NCBI RefSeq assembly: GCF_037908215.1
Contig: NZ_JBBLZC010000009.1
Coordinates: forward strand, 112,475-176,474
From: Benzoatithermus flavus
GTDB taxonomy: Bacteria > Pseudomonadota > Alphaproteobacteria > Geminicoccales > Geminicoccaceae
Length of the DNA stretch: 64,000 bases
Direction: 5' to 3'
The notes beneath the pieces were generated by a model. That model was given only the letters and a program-made list of their open reading frames with translations, did not search any database and was not told the origin of the DNA. Both the position numbers and the translations under genes were made by a program. Shown here piece after piece: positions 16,820 to 26,056 of this stretch. Position 1 is the stretch's first letter, and each line of letters opens with the position of its first letter.

Positions 16820-17404
16820 ATGACGACGATGACGACCGGCCTGCACGAGGTCGCCGCGGGCGAGCTGAAGCGGTGGCTGGACGAGGGTTCCGCTGTGGTG
16901 GTGGACGTGCGGGGCGAGGACGAGCACCGGCGCGAGCGCATCCAGGGCGCGGAATCGATGCCGCTCGACCGTCTCGATGCTGCGGCGCTCGCAGCACGGC
17001 GCGGGCCGCGCATCGTCCTCCAGTGCAACAGCGGTGCGCGCTCCCTCCAGGCGGCACAGATGCTCCTCGAAGCCGGTGCCCGCGAGGTCTGGCATCTGCA
17101 GGGCGGCCTTCAGGCCTGGAAGCGCGCGGGCCTGCCCGTCGCCGGCGATGCCAGGGCACCGCTGCCGATCATGCGTCAGGTGCAGATCGCGGCCGGCAGC
17201 CTGATCGTGCTCGGCTTCCTCCTCGGCCTCTGGGTCGCCCCGGCCTGGCACCTGCTCTCGGGCTTCGTCGGCTTCGGGCTGATCTTCGCCGGGATCACTG
17301 GCCGGTGTGGAATGGCGAGCCTGCTCGCCCGCCTGCCCTACAACCGGCGCGCCAGCGCTCCCACCTGCGGCACGACGAGCGGTGCGAGGGCCCGCTGCTC
17401 CTGA
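16820..17404 (+). CDS. Rhodanese-DUF2892 membrane protein (YgaP-like)
   Basis: 194 aa. Residues about 8-105 are a rhodanese domain with the active-site loop QCNSGARS (catalytic Cys), which carries a persulfide in sulfur transfer. Residues about 118-180 are a DUF2892 domain with two hydrophobic helices (IAAGSLIVLGFLLGLWVA and SGFVGFGLIFAGITG) that anchor it in the inner membrane. This is the YgaP architecture. ATG 16820 follows GGAG by 7 bp. The role is probably sulfide or persulfide detoxification. It converges with the flippase gene with only 6 bp between the stop codons. Confidence 0.85.
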   Translation: MTTMTTGLHEVAAGELKRWLDEGSAVVVDVRGEDEHRRERIQGAESMPLDRLDAAALAARRGPRIVLQCNSGARSLQAAQMLLEAGAREVWHLQGGLQAWKRAGLPVAGDARAPLPIMRQVQIAAGSLIVLGFLLGLWVAPAWHLLSGFVGFGLIFAGITGRCGMASLLARLPYNRRASAPTCGTTSGARARCS

Positions 17405-17410
17405 GCGGCC

Positions 17411-18727
17411 TCACGGCCGCGCTCGACGCAGCCGGCCGAGCGCCGTCCAGGCGATGTCGCGGAGCATGCGCGCATCCTCCGCCTGCGGCAGAACGACCGC
17501 CACGATCGGAAAGCCGAAGCGGCAGCGATAGGCGTAGGCGATCACGGCAACCGCGCAGCTCTGCGCCAGCGCGTAAGCGAGGCCGGCGCCGGCGAGGCCG
17601 AAGAGCGGGGTGAGACCGGCGAAGGCTAGTGCCGCCACGGCGCTGCCGAGGCCGAACGCCAGGATGCCGAAGCGCGCGAGTCCCTGCGAGGACAGGCAGG
17701 GATAGAGCATGGTGGTGTAGGAGCTGGCGAGCGCTCCCAGCATCACGAGGCGGAAGGCGTCGGGCTCGGCCGCGTACTCGGGCCCGAGCGCCAGCCCCAG
17801 GAGCGGCCGCGCCGCGACCATGGCGGCCAGCGCCACGAGCGCCATGAGCGCCGTCACGAGCCGGGCGATGCGGATGGCATCCAGCGCGGAGGCGCGGATG
17901 TCCTTGGCCCGGACACCGTAGCTGAAGATCACGATGCCGACCGCGGTCGCGACCTCGACCAGGATCTCGCCCAGGCGCTGCGAGCCGAAATAGAGCCCGA
18001 GCGCCTGCTCGCCGAGCTGCCAGCTCACGACCCAAAAGCCGATCCGGCCGAGCAGGATCAGGAGCAGCATCGCGACCCACAGCTCGCCGCCGTAGCGCAG
18101 CATCCGCGCCACCAGACGGGGCTGGAACAGCGTCTTCGGCCGGATGCCGCCCCCGATCTGCACGAGGAGATAGAGGGATGCGGCGACGTGGGCCGCGAGC
18201 AGCGTCCAGACGGCGCTTCGCACATCGAGAAGGCCGGTGGCCCACAAGCTCACCGTGCCGACGAGGACCACGGCGCGCGAGATCAGCTCGGACCGGTTGA
18301 GCTTGCCGAGCTCGCCGCGGCCGAGGAACACGCCCTGGCCGGTGCGCAGGCAGAGCATCGGCGCCACGTTGAGGGCACCCACGAGCGCAAGAAGCCCGTA
18401 GCTCGCGGCGTAACCGGCGGATTCCAGCATCAGCCAGCAGACGAGCACGCCGAGCGCGCCGAGGACGAGCCACAGCGCCACGAGATGAGTCGTGACGGCG
18501 GCATCGCTCTCGGGCTCCTGCCCGATCAGCCAGGCCCCGGACTGGCGCAGGCCCAGATCGAAGGCAACGGCGAGCACGAGCGCGGTCGACATGACGTAGC
18601 CGTAGAAGCCGAACTCGGCGACGCCGAGGCTCCGTGCCAGCAGCAGGAACACGGCGAAGTTGGCGGCTCGCATGACCAGCCGGGTCAGGAGCACCCACAA
18701 GGAATCGACGAGCATCGCGGCGTGCAT
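17411..18727 (-). CDS. Polysaccharide flippase-like (MATE/Wzx) membrane protein
   Basis: About 438 aa from ATG 18727 (MHAAMLVDSLWVLLTRLVMR); ATG 18715 is a close alternative and the open frame runs further upstream. It is predicted to have 12 or so transmembrane helices. The N-terminus, with RLVMRAANFAVFLLLARSLG and EFGFYGYVMS, is typical of oligosaccharide/lipid-linked sugar flippases of the Wzx/O-antigen transporter group. No glycosyltransferases lie nearby, so the substrate cannot be inferred. It is isolated on its strand. Confidence 0.78.
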   Translation of the reverse strand: MHAAMLVDSLWVLLTRLVMRAANFAVFLLLARSLGVAEFGFYGYVMSTALVLAVAFDLGLRQSGAWLIGQEPESDAAVTTHLVALWLVLGALGVLVCWLMLESAGYAASYGLLALVGALNVAPMLCLRTGQGVFLGRGELGKLNRSELISRAVVLVGTVSLWATGLLDVRSAVWTLLAAHVAASLYLLVQIGGGIRPKTLFQPRLVARMLRYGGELWVAMLLLILLGRIGFWVVSWQLGEQALGLYFGSQRLGEILVEVATAVGIVIFSYGVRAKDIRASALDAIRIARLVTALMALVALAAMVAARPLLGLALGPEYAAEPDAFRLVMLGALASSYTTMLYPCLSSQGLARFGILAFGLGSAVAALAFAGLTPLFGLAGAGLAYALAQSCAVAVIAYAYRCRFGFPIVAVVLPQAEDARMLRDIAWTALGRLRRARP

Positions 18728-19014
18728 GGGCCGGCACCGACCTCTACCAGAACGGCCCGACCCTAAGCGGGTCGGCAGGAAACGGCCGGCACCATAGCGG
18801 CGGATCTCGGCCGCAGCCATCCACCCGTCACGGCACCTTCTCGAAGCCGACGCTCTCGCGCGGGACACTCGCTCGATGGCGGCAGCCCGCGCTTAACGCC
18901 GCAGGACAAGCCGCGACTTGCGCCCGCAACCCGCTCTCCATTACGGAAACTGTCGTAAACGGTCGTCGGCCGCGATGGTTCCGGCTTCGATCGCGAGCGC
19001 AACCGACGGCTACT

Positions 19015-19851
19015 GTGGGGAGCGATGGGTTGCCCCGGTTCCGGTTCAAGCCTGCCGTCCTTCTGGCCGTGCTACTCGTCGGCCTCGCGGCCGCGCAAGC
19101 CGCCGAGATCGCCCCGCCGGGCGACCGCGGCCTGCTCAAGCTCGCCGGTCACTACGTCAAGTGGGGGCCGCTCGCCTACGGCAGCCCGGCCGAGATCACC
19201 TACGCCTACCTCCAGGAGACGCGCAGCTTTCCGGGGGCTCGCAACTGTGCCGCCATGGCCCCGATCGCGACCCTGCTGACACCGGCCGGCATCACGTTCC
19301 AGAGCTTCGACCGGGAGATCGCCGCCGCCTTCAGGCTCTGGTCCGAAGCCGCGAGCCTGCGCTTCGTCCGGATCGACGATGCCGACCGGGCCGACATCGT
19401 CATCGGCGCCCAGGCCGGCTCGGCCGGCGTGGCGTTCACCAACGTGGTGCAGAAGCCGGCCGCGAGCGGTCCGATCGACGGCATCGGCCGATCCACCATC
19501 TGCCTCGACCCTTCGGAGCGCTGGGAGATCGGGATCGACGGCGATCCCAAGACCTACAACGTGCGCTACGTCGCGACGCACGAGATCGGCCACGCCATCG
19601 GCCTCGACCACCAGGGCCGGGACCACGGCATCATGGGCTTCGCCTACCAGGAGAAGGTGGCCTCGCCCGGCGCGATCCGGCTGGCCCAGAGCGACATCGA
19701 CGCCGTCGTCCGGCTCTATGGTCCCGCCGGCGACGCCGTTCCGGTGCAGGCGGCGGCGCAGCCGGGCGAACCCTGCCCGGCTGCGGCCGCGGCCAACGCC
19801 ACGGCGCTCGCCGCCGCTTGCGAGCCGGCTCAGAAAGCCCTGCCGGAGTAG
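19015..19851 (+). CDS. Secreted matrixin-like zinc metalloprotease
   Basis: 278 aa. An N-terminal signal peptide (hydrophobic AVLLAVLLVGLAAAQAAE) is followed by a protease domain with the extended zinc motif HEIGHAIGLDH (His189, Glu190, His193, His199) and the Met-turn GIMGF. This is the metzincin signature of peptidase family M10A. There is no obvious Cys-switch propeptide. The C-terminus (about 240-278) is Ala-rich with a Cys pair. The start GTG 19015 has a weak ribosome site; TTG 19030 is an alternative. The 3' end overlaps the convergent alcohol dehydrogenase gene by 22 bp. Confidence 0.82.
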   Translation: MGSDGLPRFRFKPAVLLAVLLVGLAAAQAAEIAPPGDRGLLKLAGHYVKWGPLAYGSPAEITYAYLQETRSFPGARNCAAMAPIATLLTPAGITFQSFDREIAAAFRLWSEAASLRFVRIDDADRADIVIGAQAGSAGVAFTNVVQKPAASGPIDGIGRSTICLDPSERWEIGIDGDPKTYNVRYVATHEIGHAIGLDHQGRDHGIMGFAYQEKVASPGAIRLAQSDIDAVVRLYGPAGDAVPVQAAAQPGEPCPAAAAANATALAAACEPAQKALPE

Positions 19852-21008
19852 GCCTCCTCGAACAGCCGCCGCGCCGCCGCGACGTCGAGCGGAACCGGGT
19901 TGCCGCCCGCGGTCGGGTCCTTGACCGCCATCCCGGCGAGCTCGTCGAACCGGTCGGCGGGCACGCCCAGCTCCTGCAGCGTGTGCGGGATGCCGAGCTC
20001 GCGGCGCAGATCCAGAACCCAGCGCATGAAGCCCGAAAAGCCGCCTTCGAGCCCGAGCCAGGCCGCGAGCCGCTCGATCTTCGCCTCGATGGCCGGCCGG
20101 TTGAAGGCGAGCACATAGGGCATCACGACGGCGTTGGTGAGCCCGTGATGGGTGTCGTAGACCGAACCGACCGGGTGCGACAGGCTGTGGATGGCACCGA
20201 GCCCTTTCTGGAACGCCACCGCCCCCATGGATGAGGCCGTCAGCATCATGCCGCGCGCCGCGAGATCCTTCCCGTCGGCGCAGGCCCGCGGCAGCGCCTC
20301 CTTCACGAGCCGGATGCCCTCGACGGCGATGCCCTCGGCCATCGGGTGGTAGCCGCGCGCGCAGTAGGCCTCGATGCAGTGCGCCAGCGCATCCATGCCG
20401 GTGGCGGCGGTGAGATGGCGCGGCAGGCCGACCGTGATCTCGGGATCGAGGATCGCGGTCTTGGGCATCATCAGGGGATGGAAGATGATCTTCTTGGTAT
20501 GGGTCGCCTCGTCGGTGATCACACCGGCGCGCCCGACCTCGGAGCCCGTCCCGGCCGTGGTGGGGATGGCGACGATGGGAAGAATACCTTTCGGGTCGGC
20601 CCGCTTCCACCAGTCGCCGATGTCCTCGAAGTCCCACATCGGCCGGGTCTGGCCGGCCATGAAGGCGATCACCTTGCCGGCATCGAGTGCGCTGCCGCCG
20701 CCGAGCGCCACCACGCCGTCGTGCCCACCGGCCCGCAGCACCTCGAGCCCGGCCTCGACATTGGCAGCGACCGGGTTCGGCCTCACGTCGGTGAAGAGCC
20801 CGGCTTCGAGCCCGCCCGCGCGCAGATGGTCGAGCAGCGTCTGCACCAGCGGCAGCTTCGCGAGCCCCGGATCGGTGACGACGAGCGGACGTCTGATGCC
20901 GGCACTCTCGCAGGCGCGCGCCGCCTTCTCGAGGCTGCCGGCGCCGAACAGCACGGTCGTCGGGTAGTTCCAGGTCGTCGAGAGCGAGGCCAGATCGAGC
21001 TCGGGCAT
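19830..21008 (-). CDS. Iron-containing alcohol dehydrogenase
   Basis: 392-aa group III NAD(P)-dependent dehydrogenase. It has the nucleotide loop ALGGGSALDAGK (about 98-109), TTAGTGSEVGRAG (about 146-158), and metal ligands in GMDALAHCIEAY and the downstream HSLSHPVGS and DTHHGLTNA. The full length matches the family. Substrates of such enzymes range from ethanol and 1,3-propanediol to hydroxybutyrate; the exact one cannot be told. It is preceded on the same strand by a DMT permease 85 bp upstream. Confidence 0.88.
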   Translation of the reverse strand: MPELDLASLSTTWNYPTTVLFGAGSLEKAARACESAGIRRPLVVTDPGLAKLPLVQTLLDHLRAGGLEAGLFTDVRPNPVAANVEAGLEVLRAGGHDGVVALGGGSALDAGKVIAFMAGQTRPMWDFEDIGDWWKRADPKGILPIVAIPTTAGTGSEVGRAGVITDEATHTKKIIFHPLMMPKTAILDPEITVGLPRHLTAATGMDALAHCIEAYCARGYHPMAEGIAVEGIRLVKEALPRACADGKDLAARGMMLTASSMGAVAFQKGLGAIHSLSHPVGSVYDTHHGLTNAVVMPYVLAFNRPAIEAKIERLAAWLGLEGGFSGFMRWVLDLRRELGIPHTLQELGVPADRFDELAGMAVKDPTAGGNPVPLDVAAARRLFEEAYSGRAF

Positions 21009-21093
21009 GTCGTTTTCGTCCTCCCAAACGCAGTCCCCGTCGGGATAGCCCAGGTGCAGAAGGTAAGAAAGCCGCAGCAGCGCCCATACCCCC

Positions 21094-22065
21094 TCAGGCG
21101 CGCGCCGGGGCGGCGCGGAGCACGTAGAGGCCGGCCGCGACGATCATGGCGATGCCGAGGAGCACGACCGCCGCCGGCCGTTCGCCCCAGACGAGAAAAC
21201 CCCACGAGGTCGCCCACAAGATCGCCGAGTACTCGAAGGGTGCGACCACGTTGGCGGCCGTGACCCGATAGGCGTTGGTCAGACACCAGCTCCCGAAGGC
21301 CGCGATCAGCCCGGTCGCGGCCATGATCAAGAGATCGCGCAGGCCCGGCGCGACCCAGCCGCGCAGAAGGAACTGCAGGCTCGGGTGGGCGAAGCGGGCG
21401 TAAGTGCCGCTGCCGGCGAGAAGCCCGATGGCGGAGGCCGCCGTCAGGTTGACGAGGTTGTGGTAGAACGTCATCACCGAGGCGCGCTCGGTCCGGCCGA
21501 GATCGCGGGCCAGCACCTGGCCCACCGCATAGACGAAGGCGGAGGCCATCGAGAACAGCGCCGCCGGCTCGAACATACCGATACCCGGCCGGCAGACGAC
21601 CAGCATGCCGAGGAAGCCCACGAGGACCGCGAGCCATTGGCGCGGGCCGACCCGCTCGCCCAGAAGTGGCACGGAAAGGGCCAGAATGAAGAGGGGAGCG
21701 GAATAGAACAGCGCCACGGCCTCGGCCAGCGGCAGGGCCGCGATGGCGAGGTAATAGGCCGTGTAGCTCAGGAACAGGCAGCCGCCGCGCAGGATCTGCA
21801 GGCCGAGCCGGCGGGTGCGCAGGCCCCCGAACCCTCCGTCCCACGCAAGGATCAGCAGCAGCGGCCCGATGGCGACGATGCAGCGGATGGTCAGCACCTG
21901 CGTGATCGGATAGGTACCGCTGATCCACTTGATGACGATGTCCTGCAGCGAGAAGACGAAGGCGCCAGCGCACAGGAACAGGATGCCCGAAAGCCGCGCG
22001 TCGGTCCGCCACGGCACGGAGCGCGTCGGCCCGGCCGCGCGTGCGGCGCGCTCTATCGTGCTCAT
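21094..22065 (-). CDS. EamA/DMT-family permease
   Basis: 323 aa with ten predicted transmembrane helices in two EamA repeats, starting GILFLCAGAFVFSLQDIVIKW and, in the second half, IMAATGLIAAFGSWCLTNAY. It belongs to the drug/metabolite transporter superfamily, SAM-permease/RhaT-like group, which usually export or import small metabolites. It is divergent from the DUF294 gene and co-oriented with the alcohol dehydrogenase. Confidence 0.87.
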   Translation of the reverse strand: MSTIERAARAAGPTRSVPWRTDARLSGILFLCAGAFVFSLQDIVIKWISGTYPITQVLTIRCIVAIGPLLLILAWDGGFGGLRTRRLGLQILRGGCLFLSYTAYYLAIAALPLAEAVALFYSAPLFILALSVPLLGERVGPRQWLAVLVGFLGMLVVCRPGIGMFEPAALFSMASAFVYAVGQVLARDLGRTERASVMTFYHNLVNLTAASAIGLLAGSGTYARFAHPSLQFLLRGWVAPGLRDLLIMAATGLIAAFGSWCLTNAYRVTAANVVAPFEYSAILWATSWGFLVWGERPAAVVLLGIAMIVAAGLYVLRAAPARA

Positions 22066-22262
22066 GGCGGCTACTCCTGGCCCGATGCCCTCGTGTCATC
22101 CCCTAGCGAGAACGGGCTCCCCGGCACAATCGCATCGCTGGCTGGCCTGCCATGCAGCCAGCGCGTCGCATGGTCAAGCCGGACCGTGATGGGCCTAATC
22201 TCCGGCCGAGGCCGGGCTTTCGGGCGATCGGCCCGGTGTGGCACGGGGGAGGTCAGCGAGCG

Positions 22263-24077
22263 ATGCCCAAGGCTTTCGACTTCACGAGCCCGCCCTTCGA
22301 CCGTCTGCGGCCGGCGGAGGTGGAGCGCGTCAACCGCGCCGTCGACATCGTCTTCTTCCGCAAGGGCCGGACGATCATCGCCGCCGGCACGTTGCCCGAC
22401 CATTTCTACGTCGTCATCAAGGGCCTCGTGGAGGAACGCGACGGCGAGGAGATCGTCACCGTCCACGAGAGCGGCGACGGCTTCGACAGCGGCATCCTCG
22501 TGCACCAGATCTCGCGCCACGATTTCGTCGTGCGCGAGGAGGCGATCTGCTACGCGCTGCCGATCGAGGATTTTCTCGAGCTCACCGCCAACAATCCCGC
22601 CTTCGCCGCCTTCTTCTACAAGGATCTCTCCCTCAAGATGGAGGCCTGGAGCCAGCGCCAGGCGGGCCCGCAGGCCTTGGGCGCCCTCACGACGCGGGTG
22701 AGCCGGGACATGGTGCGCCGGCCGATCTTCGTCGATCCCGCGACCACGCTGCACGAGGCCGCCGTCCACATGGACCGGGAGGGACAGAGGGCACTGCTCG
22801 TGCGCGACGGCGAGCGGATCGGCATCTTCACCGGGGTGGATCTCACCCGCACGGCCGTGGCACAGCGCCGCCCGCTCGACACGCCCGTGCGCGACCTCGT
22901 CCACTGGGAGGTGCTCAGCATCGACGAGGGCAGCTTCCTGTTCGAGGCGGCCCTCTTGATGGCGCGCCGCCGCGTGCGTCACCTCGCCGTCAGGGACGAG
23001 AGCGGCGAGATCGTGGGCGTGCTCGATGCCGCGAACGTGCTCTCCTCGCTCGCGAACCAGGCCGACCCGATCGGTACTCTCATCGAGCACGCGCGCACCC
23101 CGGCCGAACTCGCCGAAGCCAGCGAGCGCATCGGCTTCCTGATCCGCCAGCTCAACGACAGCGGCACCAAGATCGGCTTCATCACCGAGCTCTCGACCGA
23201 CCTGCATCGCCGGATCATGGTCAAGCTGTTCGAGAGCCTGGCTCCGCCGGGCCTCGCCGAGCATGCCTGCCTCGTCGTCATGGGCAGCGAGGGTCGCGGC
23301 GAGTATCTCACCAAGACCGACCAGGACAACGGCATCATCCTCGCGGACGGCTACGAGCCGCCGGACTGGGAGCGCTTCCGTCACCGCTTCACGGAGGCCA
23401 TGATCGAGGCCGGCTTTCCGCCCTGCCCCGGCGAGATCATGGTGCGGAATCCGGCCTGGTCGAAGCCGCTCGCCAAGTGGTGCGAGGACGTCCGCCACTG
23501 GGTCATGACCCCGGACGAGCAGGCGCTCATGAACGTCGCCATCTTCTACGATGCCACCGCGATCGCGGGCGATGCGCGGCTCCTGGACGAGGCCAAGCGC
23601 TACCTGTTCGATCTCCTTGCCGACAACACCGTGTTCCATGCCCGCTTCGCCCGCGCCATCGACATGTTCGACACGCCCCTGGGCTTCTTCACGACCTTCG
23701 TCACCGAGAAGGGAGCGCACAAGGACGAGCTCGACCTCAAGAAGGGCGGCATCTTTCCGCTGATGCACGGCGTCAGGGCGCTCGCCCTCGAGAAGCGGCT
23801 CACGGAGACCAACACGGTCCAGCGCATCCGCCGGCTCCAGGGCTTCGGCATCTTCGATCAGGCCTACGCCCAGCAGCTCACCGAGGCGTTCAACTATCTC
23901 TTGGGCCTCAGGCTCACGGTCCGGCTCGAGAAGATGCGCCTCCACCAGCCGCTCGACAACTTCATCCGCCCCGATTCCATCAGCAAGCTCGAGCGCGATC
24001 TCCTCAAGGACTCGCTCCAGATCGTCAAGAAGTTCAAGGAGCTGGTCCGCCACCACTTCCATCTCGGCCGGTTCTGA
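22263..24077 (+). CDS. cNMP-binding/CBS/DUF294 putative nucleotidyltransferase
   Basis: 604 aa. Domains in order: cyclic-nucleotide-binding-like beta barrel (about 10-120), two CBS repeats (about 150-280), and the DUF294 nucleotidyltransferase with GSEGRGEYLTKTDQDNG near 341-357 (the GSxxR...DQD pattern of GlnD-like transferases), then the DUF294 C-terminal helical domain. It is probably a signalling protein that senses an adenine nucleotide. The start at ATG 22263 is fixed by a strong ribosome site (GGGGGAGG, 22245-22252). It is followed after 4 bp by a DEDDh exonuclease, a pairing common in proteobacteria, so the two form an operon. Confidence 0.9.
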   Translation: MPKAFDFTSPPFDRLRPAEVERVNRAVDIVFFRKGRTIIAAGTLPDHFYVVIKGLVEERDGEEIVTVHESGDGFDSGILVHQISRHDFVVREEAICYALPIEDFLELTANNPAFAAFFYKDLSLKMEAWSQRQAGPQALGALTTRVSRDMVRRPIFVDPATTLHEAAVHMDREGQRALLVRDGERIGIFTGVDLTRTAVAQRRPLDTPVRDLVHWEVLSIDEGSFLFEAALLMARRRVRHLAVRDESGEIVGVLDAANVLSSLANQADPIGTLIEHARTPAELAEASERIGFLIRQLNDSGTKIGFITELSTDLHRRIMVKLFESLAPPGLAEHACLVVMGSEGRGEYLTKTDQDNGIILADGYEPPDWERFRHRFTEAMIEAGFPPCPGEIMVRNPAWSKPLAKWCEDVRHWVMTPDEQALMNVAIFYDATAIAGDARLLDEAKRYLFDLLADNTVFHARFARAIDMFDTPLGFFTTFVTEKGAHKDELDLKKGGIFPLMHGVRALALEKRLTETNTVQRIRRLQGFGIFDQAYAQQLTEAFNYLLGLRLTVRLEKMRLHQPLDNFIRPDSISKLERDLLKDSLQIVKKFKELVRHHFHLGRF

Positions 24078-24081
24078 GCCG

Positions 24082-24708
24082 ATGCTGGAATCCCTGAAGC
24101 GGGCCTGGTGGCGCCGCCAGCTCGCGGACCCGTCCTTCGCCTGCCTCTTCGAGCCCTACGAGGGCGACGAGCTCGTCAGCATCGACTGCGAGACCACGGG
24201 CCTCGACGTCAGGCGCGACCAGATCCTCTCGATCGGCGCCATCAAGGTCAAAGGCGACACGATCCTGACCAGCCAGCGCCTCGACTTCCTGGTCAAGCCC
24301 AAAGAGCCGGTCTCGGAGAAGACCATCCTGATCCACCACATCCGCCCGGTCGATCTCGAGGATGCGCTGCCCGTGGAGGAGGCGATGCGGCGCGTGCTCG
24401 ACTTCGTGGGCAACCGGCCCCTGCTCGGCTACTTCCTCGCGTTCGACGTCGCCATGCTCAACAAGCACGTCGTCCCGCTCATCGGCGCGCCTTTGCCGAA
24501 CCGGCAGATCGAGGTCTCGAGCCTCTACTACGACTGGCGCGCGAAGCAGCTCCCCACGGGCGCCAACATCGACCTCAAGTTCGAGACCATCCGCGAGCGC
24601 CTCGACCTCCCGCGCCGCGCCGCCCACGACGCCTTCAACGACGCGCTCCTCGCCGCCATGATGTATCTGCGCCTCAAGGGCGACTGGAGGCCGGAGCCCG
24701 AGGGCTGA
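24082..24708 (+). CDS. DEDDh 3'-5' exonuclease (DnaQ-like)
   Basis: 208 aa. Exo I motif SIDCETTGLD (about 34-43), Exo II around GYFLAFDVAMLNKH, and Exo III with HDAFNDALLAAMMY (about 180-193) give the complete DEDDh set of the DNA polymerase III epsilon/RNase T superfamily. It lacks a polymerase-binding tail and is encoded with the DUF294 protein, so it is unlikely to be the replicative proofreading subunit. The substrate may be RNA or DNA ends; the companion suggests regulated use. Confidence 0.87.
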   Translation: MLESLKRAWWRRQLADPSFACLFEPYEGDELVSIDCETTGLDVRRDQILSIGAIKVKGDTILTSQRLDFLVKPKEPVSEKTILIHHIRPVDLEDALPVEEAMRRVLDFVGNRPLLGYFLAFDVAMLNKHVVPLIGAPLPNRQIEVSSLYYDWRAKQLPTGANIDLKFETIRERLDLPRRAAHDAFNDALLAAMMYLRLKGDWRPEPEG

Positions 24709-24769
24709 GCGAAGGTACCGCTGACAGGATGCGCGGGCGGATGCATGATCGGCACCGAGGCGGTGACCG

Positions 24770-25070
24770 ATGGCGCAACCTGCCGTCGGACGCATGACCG
24801 TGGCCGAGTTCCTGGCCTGGGACGACGGCACCGAGCAGCGCTACGAGCCGATCGACGGCCGGCCCGTGGCGATGAACCCACCGGGCGGGCCACACCGCAC
24901 CATCACCGCAAACGCGACCGGCGTGGCGCTGGCCGCGTTGCGCGACCGGCCGTCGTGCCGCCCGGAGAACGAGGCGGGCATCTCACGCCGCCGGCGCGGC
25001 CTGCCCCCCACTTTCGCGTTTGACCTGTGCCCGCGGGCGCGGCAACCATCCGCTGGTCGAGATCGCGAAG
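24770..25070 (+). pseudogene. Truncated, frameshifted Uma2-family nuclease gene
   Basis: MTVAEFLAWDDGTEQRYE and the next 45 or so residues match the N-terminus of Uma2 (DUF820) putative restriction-type nucleases, which are about 190 aa long. After about residue 75 the similarity is lost in this frame; a short piece in another frame (TCARGRGNHPLVEI, near 25020-25065) resembles the next family segment, pointing to a frameshift. The rest, including the catalytic acidic residues, is missing. The frame runs by chance into the ureohydrolase start, but that gene has its own ribosome site, so this is not a real fusion. Confidence 0.6.
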
Positions 25071-25078
25071 GAGCGACG

Positions 25079-26053
25079 ATGGCCGAGAGACGTTCCTACC
25101 TGCCCGTCTCGGGCATGGAGCTGCCGCGCTTTGCCGGCATTCCGACCTTCATGCGCCTGCCGCACGTGCCGGTCGAGGAAGCCGACGACGTGCAGATCGG
25201 CCTGATCGGCGTGCCCTGGGACGGCGGCACCACCAACCGGCCGGGCCCGCGCCACGGGCCGCGCCAGCTCCGCGACGCCTCGACCATGATCCGGCTCTTG
25301 AACCAGGCGACGCGCCTGCGGCCGTTCCACATGGCCCGCTGCGCCGATCTCGGCGACTGCCCGGTGAACCCGGCCGACGTCCAGGACAGCCTGCAGCGCG
25401 TCTCGGCCTTCTACGGCCGGGTCCGCGCCAAGGGCATCGTGCCCATGACCGCGGGCGGCGACCATCTCGTCTCGTTGCCGGTGCTGCGCGGCCTCGTCGG
25501 CCATGGTGCGCCCGTCGCCATGATCCACTTCGACGCCCACACCGACTTCTACGACAGCTATTTCGGCGGCTTCCGCTTCACCCACGGCACCCCCTTCCGC
25601 CGCGCCGCCGAGGAAGGGCTGATCGACACGAGCCGCGTGGTCCAGATCGGCATCCGCGGCAGCGCCTACGACGGCGAGGACGTGGAGTGGGCGCGGGCGC
25701 ACGGGGTGCGCATCTTCATGATCGAGGAGGTGATGGACAAAGGTGTGGACGCGGTGATGGCGGAAGCCCGCGCCATCGTCGGCGACCAGCTCACCTATGT
25801 CAGCTTCGACATCGATTCCATCGACCCGAGCCAGGCGCCCGGCACCGGCACGCCCGAGATCGGCGGCCTCACCACGCACATGGCGCAGCGCATGATCCGC
25901 AAGCTCCAGGGCCTCAACCTGATCGGCGCCGACCTCGTCGAGGTGAGCCCGCCCTTCGACCCCTCGGGCATGACCGCCTGGGTCGGCGTCAACATCATGT
26001 TCGAGCTCCTGTGCGTGCTGGCCGATGCCGTGCAGCGCCGGAGCGCCGCCTGA
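25079..26053 (+). CDS. speB: Agmatinase-family ureohydrolase
   Basis: 324 aa. All binuclear manganese motifs of the arginase/agmatinase family are present: GGDH near 126-129, HFDAHTDFYD near 150-159, and SFDIDSIDPSQAPG near 242-255. Family members hydrolyse agmatine to putrescine and urea, or guanidinobutyrate or related guanidino compounds; the length and N-terminus fit the SpeB/guanidinobutyrase group and cannot decide between them. The start ATG 25079 follows AAGGAG by 5 bp. The frame continues upstream into a Uma2 relic, which is not part of the protein. Confidence 0.87.
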   Translation: MAERRSYLPVSGMELPRFAGIPTFMRLPHVPVEEADDVQIGLIGVPWDGGTTNRPGPRHGPRQLRDASTMIRLLNQATRLRPFHMARCADLGDCPVNPADVQDSLQRVSAFYGRVRAKGIVPMTAGGDHLVSLPVLRGLVGHGAPVAMIHFDAHTDFYDSYFGGFRFTHGTPFRRAAEEGLIDTSRVVQIGIRGSAYDGEDVEWARAHGVRIFMIEEVMDKGVDAVMAEARAIVGDQLTYVSFDIDSIDPSQAPGTGTPEIGGLTTHMAQRMIRKLQGLNLIGADLVEVSPPFDPSGMTAWVGVNIMFELLCVLADAVQRRSAA

Positions 26054-26056
26054 TCT

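Noticed and set aside
18757..18775. CCGACCC...GGGTCGG hairpin upstream of the flippase gene
   Set aside because: 7-bp stem without U-run in very GC-rich DNA; likely chance.
18941..18958. TTACG-N8-CGTAA inverted repeat upstream of the matrixin gene
   Set aside because: Only 5-bp arms, no partner site or promoter that I can support.
24770..26053. Uma2-ureohydrolase fusion protein
   Set aside because: The ureohydrolase has its own ribosome site and family start at 25079; the upstream part is a truncated relic.
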